Below are positions 36,222-43,313 of a stretch of 51,676 nt of DNA, piece after piece. The translations under genes were made by a program, and so were the position numbers. The stretch is from the NCBI GenBank assembly GCA_964626565.1, contig CAZVFX010000045.1:1-51676 (forward strand), given 5' to 3'. Origin of the DNA: CAZVFX01 sp964626565 (lineage in GTDB: Bacteria; Myxococcota_A; UBA9042; CAIXZC01). Position 1 is the stretch's first letter; the number at the start of each line of letters is the position of its first letter. The notes beneath the pieces were generated by a model that did not search any database, was not told the origin of the DNA, and was given only the letters and a program-made list of their open reading frames with translations.

Positions 36222-38810
36222 ATGCGGGACAAACCGATCGGTGAGATGACCGTGGAGGAACTTGAGCGGGAGCTCGAGTACCATGACTACCAGTACTGGG
36301 CTCTGGACTCGCCCATTATTCCGGACGAGGAGTATGACCTGCTGGTGCGCCGGTTGACCGAGCTGAGGCCCGACTCTCCGGTGTTGAGCAGAGTGGGCGG
36401 CGGCGACCTCGATCCTGTTGCTTTCGGCAACAAGGTGGCGCATCCCCGGCCTATGCTGTCTTTAGACAAATGCTACGGGGATGAGGACTACGGCCGCTGG
36501 CTGGACTTTGTCGCCCGCACCATCAAGGACCAGGTGGAGGGGGCCGTTTCAGGGGTGTTGGTGTCAGTGTCTCCGAAAGTCGACGGAGTGGCTGCGGCCG
36601 TTCGTTATGATGCCGATGGCGAACTGAAGGTTGCGGCGACTCGCGGAGACGGCCGTGTCGGCGAAGATTTCACCCTCAACGCGAGGTTGATCAAGGGGAT
36701 ACCGTGGCAGGTGGTCCGGGGCGACATTGAGGTGCGGGGAGAGGTGTTCATGGCGCGCTCGGTTTTCGACGAGAAATACCGGGACGCGTTTTCCAACCCG
36801 CGCAACCTCACCGCAGGTACTTTGAAGCAGAAGGAAAGTAGCCGCGAGCAGCTTCTGGATCTTACCTTCTACGCCTACGACCTTATGGGCGCCGGCGCAG
36901 CCACGGAGCGCGCGAAAGTCGAGGAGTTGGAGCGCCTCGGGTTCCTTCCCGTGGCCGGGGTGGCGTTTGCCCGGGCCGGGGATGTGCCTGCGCGCTACGC
37001 AGCCGCCCAGGAAGAGCGGGAAGGGTGGGACTTTGAAGCCGACGGCATAGTGGTGAAACTGGACGAGGTTGAGCTTCACGACTCGCTGGGTGGTACCGCG
37101 CATCACCCGCGCTACGCGATCGCATATAAATTCCAGGGGGACACCGGCTTCTCTACCTTGGAGGCAGTGGAATGGAGCGTCTCCCGTACCGGCACAATTA
37201 CGCCGGTGGCTATGGTGGAGCCGGTGTTTCTGTCGGGTGCAAAGGTGGGCCGCAGTTCTTTGCACAACATCAGCATCTTCAAGAGCCTGGGGCTGCGCCT
37301 TGGGGACCGGGTGCAGATCACCCGCCGGGGCGGCGTCATCCCCAATCTGGAAGCCAGCCTGGGCGGCGGGACCGAGCCGGTGCTGGTCCCGGGGCAATGC
37401 CCGTCCTGCGGACGGGAGACGGTGCTGGCAGCACCCCAACTGTTCGTAGGCGGCTTCCGTATGTCACGGTGGGCCGACGGCGAGGCGGTGGCTGCAGTTG
37501 CGGAATTCCAGAAGAAAGCCGCGCTTGGAGGCGGGCTGTTTTCCTCCTGGGAGTCGGGTAATCGCGCGGCTCGAAAAAATGGGGACGCCCGCTTTGTGAA
37601 AGTGCTCACCTGGAAGAAGGGAGATCCGCCGGAAGTGCGCAAGGCACACGTGGAGTTCTTCTCCGGGCTTCCCTCGATACGGAGCCCCCACGCCGAGCTT
37701 GTGGTGTTGCTTGTTTTCGACCCCGCACTCCACTCTTCGAGCGCTGCGCTGGAGATGTTGGCTCCGCTGGTGGTGCCGGAGAGGCTGGATGTGCGCATCC
37801 TGCCGACGTCGGAGAGCCTCTACGGCGCGGAAGGGGCCGAGCACGAAGAGTTCGACACGCTCGCGCGCGCTGGAGCAGCGGGGAACTTCCTGTCCGAACT
37901 GGAGACCCTCTGCCCTGGGCTCAGCGCGGCCCGGCGAAAGGGGGCCCGGCTGGTGGAAGGTGACTTCACGACGCCCGGACTCGAAGGGCGACGCATGGAG
38001 ACTGCGTATGCGCTGTCCGACGATTTCCTTTCATGCTCACAACCGGACAAGTGCAGGGACGCGGTATTGGGTTCCCTCGAGCACTTTGTCCAGACTGTGG
38101 GTGTGGATGGATTCGGGCGCAAGATCATAGAGATTCTGTTCAACGAGCAATCTTCCCGCCGCGATTTCTACACCCTCAACGCTGACGATCTGGTGCCGCT
38201 GGAGAGGATGGGTGAAATCCTGGCGGCCAAGCTCGTGGAGAACGTGAACGCGGCCCGCAGCCTGCCCCTGTCGGTCTTCCTGCAGTCGCTGGGAATCGAC
38301 GAACTGGCCCGCAACGTCTCCACAATCCTGGAAAAGGAATATGGAGAGCTGGACAGGGTGCTCGAGCTTACTGAAGCTGACCTCATGCAGCACTCGTCCA
38401 TTGCGTTCGGCATCGCACATCAGGTAGTGCACGGCCTGCGTCGCAGTCGGGGCGACATTGAGGAGCTGCTTGAGTATGTTGAGATCGCGGCTGCGGTCGG
38501 ATCGGAATCGGAAGCAGGGCCGCTCAAGGGTGCCGGGTTCGTGTTCACCGGCAAAATGGCGACCCTGAACCGGAAAGAGGCTCAGGCCCGGGTGAAGGAG
38601 TCTGGCGGCGAGGCTCCTGCCGGAGTTACCAAAGACCTCGACTACCTCGTGGTGGGCGACGAGGGTTCTCCCCTGTTTGGCGAGGGTAAGAAAGGGGGGA
38701 AGATGCGCAAGGCGGAGAAGTACAACGAGGAGGGGGCGGCGATCAAGATCATCAGCGAGACCGATTTCATCAAGATGGTTGACGGTGAATGGCCCGAATC
38801 TTCCTCATAG
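36222..38810 (+). CDS. ligA: NAD-dependent DNA ligase with a large insertion in its zinc finger
   Basis: 862 residues from ATG 36222 against about 670 in normal LigA. Landmarks in order: domain Ia (YHDYQYWALDSPIIPDEEYD), the adenylated lysine motif KVDG followed by ATRGDGRVGEDFT, the OB fold (GRTGTITPVAMVEPVF-like segment, SRTGTITPVAMVEP), Cys393/Cys396 (CPSCG), then Cys605/Cys611 (CSQPDKC), helix-hairpin-helix repeats and a BRCT domain (GFVFTGKM). In E. coli the two cysteine pairs are about 14 residues apart; here 208. The insertion (about 405-600) has no family I know. The enzyme seals nicks in DNA using NAD+. The radical SAM gene overlaps its end by 22 bases. Confidence 0.85.
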   Translation: MRDKPIGEMTVEELERELEYHDYQYWALDSPIIPDEEYDLLVRRLTELRPDSPVLSRVGGGDLDPVAFGNKVAHPRPMLSLDKCYGDEDYGRWLDFVARTIKDQVEGAVSGVLVSVSPKVDGVAAAVRYDADGELKVAATRGDGRVGEDFTLNARLIKGIPWQVVRGDIEVRGEVFMARSVFDEKYRDAFSNPRNLTAGTLKQKESSREQLLDLTFYAYDLMGAGAATERAKVEELERLGFLPVAGVAFARAGDVPARYAAAQEEREGWDFEADGIVVKLDEVELHDSLGGTAHHPRYAIAYKFQGDTGFSTLEAVEWSVSRTGTITPVAMVEPVFLSGAKVGRSSLHNISIFKSLGLRLGDRVQITRRGGVIPNLEASLGGGTEPVLVPGQCPSCGRETVLAAPQLFVGGFRMSRWADGEAVAAVAEFQKKAALGGGLFSSWESGNRAARKNGDARFVKVLTWKKGDPPEVRKAHVEFFSGLPSIRSPHAELVVLLVFDPALHSSSAALEMLAPLVVPERLDVRILPTSESLYGAEGAEHEEFDTLARAGAAGNFLSELETLCPGLSAARRKGARLVEGDFTTPGLEGRRMETAYALSDDFLSCSQPDKCRDAVLGSLEHFVQTVGVDGFGRKIIEILFNEQSSRRDFYTLNADDLVPLERMGEILAAKLVENVNAARSLPLSVFLQSLGIDELARNVSTILEKEYGELDRVLELTEADLMQHSSIAFGIAHQVVHGLRRSRGDIEELLEYVEIAAAVGSESEAGPLKGAGFVFTGKMATLNRKEAQARVKESGGEAPAGVTKDLDYLVVGDEGSPLFGEGKKGGKMRKAEKYNEEGAAIKIISETDFIKMVDGEWPESSS

Positions 38811-40162
38811 ACGCCACTGCGGTCCCCTCATCGTCGCCGTTCCTGGCTCAACCTGTTGGGCTGCTCTCCCTGGCTGCGGTGTTGCGCCGGGAAGGGCACG
38901 AAGTGGCAGTCCACGACTGCAAACTGGAGATTTTTACCCTCCCGAGCAGGCTGGCCGAGTTTGAGCCTGACTTTGTTGGCATTCGCACCCTTTCGGTATT
39001 TCTGAATGTACTTTCATACGTGGCCGAAGTGGTCAACCGGGTTGTCCCCGAAGCGCAAGTAATAGTTGGCGGCCCCCACGCCTCCCTCGACCCCGGCGAC
39101 GCCATACGGCGGAGCGGCGCCAGCGCCGCGGTGCTGGGAGAAGGCGAGGTTACCATCGTCGAACTGCTGGCGACCTTGCAGGAGCACGGCCCACTGGCCC
39201 AGGTGAAAGGGATCGCCTTTGCCGACAACGGGGGAGTGGAGAGAACCGCGCCCCGTGAGCCTATTGAGGACCTCGACTCTCTGCCCATGCCCGCCTACGA
39301 CCTGGTTCCGGTGGAGCAGTACTTCGCCCTCCATCATGGCGGCACCGCACCCGGAGGGCGCACCCTGACCGTGTTCACTTCACGGGGGTGCCCGTTCGCC
39401 TGCGCCTTTTGCCACAACCTCTTCGGCCGAAGATTCAGAGCCCGAAGCGCCGACTCGGTGGTGTCGGAGCTTACCTACCTGCAACGCAGATACGGTGTTG
39501 AGGAGTTCGAACTGCACGACGACGCGTTCAATACCAACCGCAAGCGGGTGATGGACATTTGCGCCGGACTGCAACGCGCGAGGGAAAGAACGCTGCTGGC
39601 GTTTCCCAACGGGCTGCGGGGCGACACCCTCGACCGGGAGCAACTGGAGGAGCTGAGGCGGGCGGGAACCCACCACCTGGCGCTATCTCCGGAGACCGCT
39701 ACTGAGCGGCTGCAACGCCTTATCGGCAAGCGCATGGACCTCGACAAGCTGCTGCAGGCCGCCGACGACTGCGACGCGCTGGGGATCTTCACTGTCGGCT
39801 ACTTCATGCTCGGCTTTCCTTCCGAGACGAAAGAGGAGATGGAGGCGACGGTGGAGTGGGCCTGCAAGAGCCCCCTGCATACCGCCTCCTTTTTTGCGGT
39901 GAATCCGTTTCCCGGCACCCGTCTGGCCGACATGGCGCTGGAAGAGGGTAAGCCGGTGGCCGATTCTTTCGACGGATATTTCGGCACAAATGTCAACGTG
40001 AGCGCGGTGGACGACCGGGAGTTCCGGCGGATCTGGCACGGGGCGTACCGTCGGTTCTACCTGAGCCCAAGGCGAGTGGCCGCCATCTTGCGCTCCGTGC
40101 CCAACGGCGCGACCCTGTTTCGCAACAGCCTGTTTGTTGCCGCAAGGCTGTTAAATCAATAG
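38789..40162 (+). CDS. Radical SAM protein with B12-binding domain
   Basis: 457 residues. The N-terminal part is a cobalamin-binding Rossmann-like domain (PVGLLSLAAVLRREGHEV, IVGGPHASLDP, LGEGEVTIVELL). The radical SAM core begins at SRGCPFACAFC, three cysteines holding a 4Fe-4S cluster that cleaves S-adenosylmethionine, followed by a typical Elp3-like barrel (HDDAFNTNRKRVMDIC, GYFMLGFPSET). Such class B proteins often methylate unactivated carbons or act in lipid, bacteriochlorophyll or natural-product pathways. Its substrate cannot be told. The ATG overlaps the ligase gene by 22 bases, so it is translationally coupled. It is followed by the candidate small RNA. Confidence 0.9.
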   Translation: MARIFLIDATAVPSSSPFLAQPVGLLSLAAVLRREGHEVAVHDCKLEIFTLPSRLAEFEPDFVGIRTLSVFLNVLSYVAEVVNRVVPEAQVIVGGPHASLDPGDAIRRSGASAAVLGEGEVTIVELLATLQEHGPLAQVKGIAFADNGGVERTAPREPIEDLDSLPMPAYDLVPVEQYFALHHGGTAPGGRTLTVFTSRGCPFACAFCHNLFGRRFRARSADSVVSELTYLQRRYGVEEFELHDDAFNTNRKRVMDICAGLQRARERTLLAFPNGLRGDTLDREQLEELRRAGTHHLALSPETATERLQRLIGKRMDLDKLLQAADDCDALGIFTVGYFMLGFPSETKEEMEATVEWACKSPLHTASFFAVNPFPGTRLADMALEEGKPVADSFDGYFGTNVNVSAVDDREFRRIWHGAYRRFYLSPRRVAAILRSVPNGATLFRNSLFVAARLLNQ

Positions 40163-40187
40163 GTTAACCAATAAAAGGTAAGGAAAG

Positions 40188-40215
40188 TTGACGAAAGTTG
40201 AGCCCGTTTTATGAT
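40188..40215 (+). promoter_or_regulatory. Promoter of the candidate small RNA
   Basis: TTGACG (40188-40193), 16 bases, TATGAT (40210-40215). Each box differs from consensus at one position. The predicted start, seven to eight bases on, is the A at 40223, exactly the first base of the closing stem of the structured RNA. Confidence 0.55.
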
Positions 40216-40222
40216 CTTCACT

Positions 40223-40300
40223 ACGGGCCCTGACAAATCATTCAGTTCCGCTTGTCAATAGTACTTCTTGCCTTGCACACAAGAAGGGGCCCGTCCTTTT
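40223..40300 (+). ncRNA. Candidate small RNA with a three-way junction
   Basis: Three perfect stems nest together. P1: ACGGGCCC (40223-40230) with GGGCCCGT (40287-40294). P2: TGACAA (40231-40236) with TTGTCA (40252-40257). P3: CTTCTTG (40264-40270) with CAAGAAG (40280-40286). P1 abuts P2 and P3 directly; six bases join P2 and P3. CCTTTTT follows (40295-40301), a terminator-like U-tract. A good promoter ends just upstream. No start codon-led ORF of note lies within. It does not match any RNA family I recognise. A complex terminator of the radical SAM gene is the alternative. Confidence 0.5.
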
Positions 40301-40361
40301 TAACTTCAATTGCCAATTTTCAATTACCAATCTTCAATTCCGAAACCTGAAACCTGAGACT

Positions 40362-41324
40362 CTAGTCTCTGGGGAAACGGCGGAAGCCGGAGCATTCGTA
40401 GACCATGAGGGGGACGCCGGCTTTCTTGTCCAGACCATCGAGCAGCAGGTTCATGCCGATGTTGTCGCTGGAGATGTGGCCGGCGATGATGACGTTCATG
40501 TGGTACTTCTTAGCCTTGTCGCGGTGATCGTCGCCCATATGCATGCCGATGATTGTGTCCACGCCGCTGTTGGCCAGGCTCTCGTAGATATTCTTGTTGC
40601 CGGAAGTGCCTCCGGTCATGTCCACGAAGGTCTTTCCTGCTTTACGGTCTTTTGCCCCCAGGAGGATGTTTGGGCCGGTGCCTTGTGCCCTGGCGTGCTG
40701 GTACTCGGGGAGGGTCAGCAGCAGGTCTAGGACGTCACTCATGAGCCTGGGCTTTTCTTTGTCCAGAAGGTCTTGGAGAAAAGTGGCGACCATGTTGTCG
40801 GCGGGCGTGTGCAGGCACATGAGTGGAATGTCGAGGAGCCGGGCCGCGTCTTCGGCGCGGGTGTGGTTCACCGGCATGAGGCGGCGCTCGATATCCTTGC
40901 GCCTGGTTGAGAGCATCGATTCGGCGGTGGAAATGGGGACTCCCACCCCGGCCAGGATCTCAGCCTGCATCTGCATTACCTGATCCAGCCGGGCCAGCGC
41001 CCTTCCGCCCGGATGGTGCCCCAGAATAAGGTCCACCTTCTCCCCTTTCTGCCGCAGGCGATCGCACACCGCCACCTCCCCGGCGTCGATGTCGATTCCC
41101 ACCATCACGCACTCTACCTCTTCATCACCGGTGCCATGTAGAATGCGGGAGTCGGAATAGGGGTTTCTAAGGCTGTCCTTGTCAAAGTACTTTTTAGCAT
41201 CTCCATCGAGACCCTTGTACTTCTTTGCGGTGGCGGCCAGCTCTTCGAGGACTGTCTCTTTCCCCCGGGGATCGTTGGCCACGCCAATGGAAACAGCTCT
41301 CTTATACAGCTCCTTCAGCTTCAT
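40362..41324 (-). CDS. NIF3-like dinuclear metal-centre protein
   Basis: 320 residues from ATG 41324 (GGAGGG seven bases upstream); upstream in-frame starts at 41348 and GTG 41330 are less well placed. GHHPGGRAL near residue 100 and IIAGHISSDNIGMNLLLD near 285 supply the histidine metal ligands seen in the NIF3/YbgI group (GTP cyclohydrolase I type 2-like fold). Members form hexameric rings with a two-metal site and have no settled reaction. No signal peptide. It lies 79 bases downstream of the L,D-transpeptidase gene. A possible promoter there (TTGACT at 41396-41391) lacks a good -10. Confidence 0.72.
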   Translation of the reverse strand: MKLKELYKRAVSIGVANDPRGKETVLEELAATAKKYKGLDGDAKKYFDKDSLRNPYSDSRILHGTGDEEVECVMVGIDIDAGEVAVCDRLRQKGEKVDLILGHHPGGRALARLDQVMQMQAEILAGVGVPISTAESMLSTRRKDIERRLMPVNHTRAEDAARLLDIPLMCLHTPADNMVATFLQDLLDKEKPRLMSDVLDLLLTLPEYQHARAQGTGPNILLGAKDRKAGKTFVDMTGGTSGNKNIYESLANSGVDTIIGMHMGDDHRDKAKKYHMNVIIAGHISSDNIGMNLLLDGLDKKAGVPLMVYECSGFRRFPRD

Positions 41325-41403
41325 GGTCACACCCTCCGGTAAGCTCAAGATTCCCAGATACCTCTAGAATGTCCGATATTGCGGAGGGAAAGTCAACTGC
41401 GCG

Positions 41404-43203
41404 TCACTGGCTCGCGAGCCGCCTGCTCTTGCGAGCCATGGAAACTACCTTCAGCAGCGGGTCCAGCTTGACTGAACGATTGAATCGGCGGTCCAGCTTG
41501 TAGGGGTCGGGACTGATGCCGACGATGCCCCCGTCGGCGACTCTTACCCGGTCGTAGACGATGTAAATAGGGAGAGAGCGGGACAGGTCTACCCGCTTTT
41601 CGATCACCTTGTCGAATACCGTTTCCAACTCCGGCGATGTTTCAACCCGGGCCCAGTGGAGAACGCGGGCAGCCAGGTCTTCGATATTCTCCACTCTCAC
41701 ACAGCCGTGGGACAGCGCCCGATCCACGTAGGAGAAGCGCTCTTTTTCCGGAGTGCCGTGCAGCGAGATGTTGTTGTCGTTGGCAAAGCCGACGACCACC
41801 TGTCCCAGAGTGTTTTTCGGCCCCGGCAGTTGGACCCATTTCTTGCCGCGTCTCACAAATCTGTTCTTCTTGAAGAAGCGGGAATCCTTGCGGGCTTTTC
41901 GATTGAGCTCGTTTTCAACAACGTAGGGGGTCGGCGCCCACTCGGGGTTAAGATCAACGTAGGCCACTTCGGAGACCAGTTGTGGGGTTCGGCCACCCTT
42001 TTCCTTGTAGGGGAAGCCGACGACGCTGCGGTAGCTGGCCTCCACGGTTCCGTTGGCAACAAAATAGGTCATGAACTCCGGGACGTTCACCAGGATGTAG
42101 GTCCCGCCTCGCTCGCTGTTGCCGGTGATGGTTTTATTCAGGGATCGCCACAGGTGTTTGACGTACACTTCCCCCTTCCACGACAACGCCTCGAGCATCT
42201 CCCGGTCCACCTTGCCCTTGGTGCGCATTCCGTACGCTTTCCGGTAGGCCATGACCACCTTGCGGGTGGTGTTGTCGAAGGTCTTCTGTGCGCGCTTGTC
42301 TTCCTGGTGAAGGGAGGGGTAAAAACCCTCGGCTGCGAGGCGGCGCTTGAGCCGGGCGACTCTCGGGCCCACCGTTCCCCGGGACATGCTTCCCCACTTG
42401 CCCAAAGTGGGCAGGCTTGCTGTGGACCAATAGGGAAGGAAGCGCCGCAAAGCGGCGACCCGGGCGAAGTAGCGATGGCTTGCGGGTAACAGCGAAACAA
42501 GATTGGCGGCCGCGCCCTCCGGGCCGCGCCATGCCGGCAGTCCTTCCCCGGCTCCCCGCAGCGTCAGCGCCAGGGCGTAGTAGTTGTACGCCAGTTCCAC
42601 GTCCAGAGCGGCCCGAACTTCTTCGGTGGGCCACCACTCTTCGTTGCATTGTATGTAGACCAATGGCGGACCTGCGTCCATCCAGCGGGCGATGGCCGCG
42701 TCCAGCTCGGGGCTGCCCCTCTCCTCGTCGGCAAAGGTCATTCGGCAGTGCCCTCCGGTCATAGAGAGCAGTTGCTGAAGGCCGAATTCGAACGGGTCCA
42801 ACCCCAGTTCGTGAAGCTGGCCTACCAGGCCGAGCAGCCGGTTTACCGGCTCGATGCTGTAGTGCGGGTCGAGGAAGAGCGGGCGGAATCTCAAGGCTGC
42901 GTAGGCGGCTGCGACCAGACCGGCGGCCCGCTGGTCCCCGCGGCCCACAAGTCCTGCCGCAATCGTGGCCGCAGGCACTGTTCGCTCAAGCTGAGCCGCG
43001 AAAGCCTGCTCGTTGTTGGTCTCTGTTTCCGTCTCGGCCAGAACTTGTATCCGGGGTGCGAATGCCGGCTTGTCGGCCGTCGGTTCATCGGCCGCCTGTT
43101 CCAGGAAGTTGAGGATGACCGGCTCCTGCTCCTCTTCCTTTGCCGGCTCGCCGCAACCGACGACCCGGAACAGGATCAGGAACAAGAACACATAGCGAGA
43201 CAT
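41404..43203 (-). CDS. L,D-transpeptidase of the YcbB/LdtD type, probable lipoprotein
   Basis: 599 residues. The signal ends at LFRVVGC (Cys17), then an acidic linker. The middle resembles the substrate-capping and peptidoglycan-binding parts of YcbB, with KRRLAAEGFYP and VVMAYRKAYGMRTKGKVD. The YkuD catalytic site is NISLHGTPE with SHGCVRVEN (His499, Gly500, Cys501, Arg503). Such enzymes make 3-3 cross-links in peptidoglycan or attach proteins to it in the periplasm. The lipid anchor is the odd point: YcbB of E. coli has a membrane anchor instead. Translation start: GGAGGTAGAGGT ATG, with the Shine-Dalgarno inside a hairpin. Confidence 0.87.
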   Translation of the reverse strand: MSRYVFLFLILFRVVGCGEPAKEEEQEPVILNFLEQAADEPTADKPAFAPRIQVLAETETETNNEQAFAAQLERTVPAATIAAGLVGRGDQRAAGLVAAAYAALRFRPLFLDPHYSIEPVNRLLGLVGQLHELGLDPFEFGLQQLLSMTGGHCRMTFADEERGSPELDAAIARWMDAGPPLVYIQCNEEWWPTEEVRAALDVELAYNYYALALTLRGAGEGLPAWRGPEGAAANLVSLLPASHRYFARVAALRRFLPYWSTASLPTLGKWGSMSRGTVGPRVARLKRRLAAEGFYPSLHQEDKRAQKTFDNTTRKVVMAYRKAYGMRTKGKVDREMLEALSWKGEVYVKHLWRSLNKTITGNSERGGTYILVNVPEFMTYFVANGTVEASYRSVVGFPYKEKGGRTPQLVSEVAYVDLNPEWAPTPYVVENELNRKARKDSRFFKKNRFVRRGKKWVQLPGPKNTLGQVVVGFANDNNISLHGTPEKERFSYVDRALSHGCVRVENIEDLAARVLHWARVETSPELETVFDKVIEKRVDLSRSLPIYIVYDRVRVADGGIVGISPDPYKLDRRFNRSVKLDPLLKVVSMARKSRRLASQ

Positions 43204-43204
43204 A

Positions 43205-43232
43205 CCTCTACCTCCATGATCGATGGTAGAGG
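43205..43232 (-). promoter_or_regulatory. Hairpin covering the ribosome-binding site of the L,D-transpeptidase gene
   Basis: Arms CCTCTACC (43205-43212) and GGTAGAGG (43225-43232) are perfect inverted repeats with a 12-base loop. In the - strand transcript the second arm contains the Shine-Dalgarno sequence (GGTAGAGG) right before the ATG at 43203. Folding would hide it. Confidence 0.5.
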
Positions 43233-43256
43233 CGATCTCTTATTAATCAAATAACA

Positions 43257-43302
43257 GTACCCTAAGCGTGAGCGCCGGGCCTGCGAGGCACCGGTTCGGC
43301 CG
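43257..43302 (+). repeat. Dispersed intergenic repeat, copy 2
   Basis: GTACCCTAAGCGTGAGCG followed by GGGCCTGCG: 23 of the first 29 positions match the kinase repeat unit. The tail CCGGTTCGGCCG resembles the tail of the copy at 8125. It lies between the L,D-transpeptidase and AgmX-domain genes. Confidence 0.6.
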
Positions 43303-43313
43303 TTGGCTTGCTT

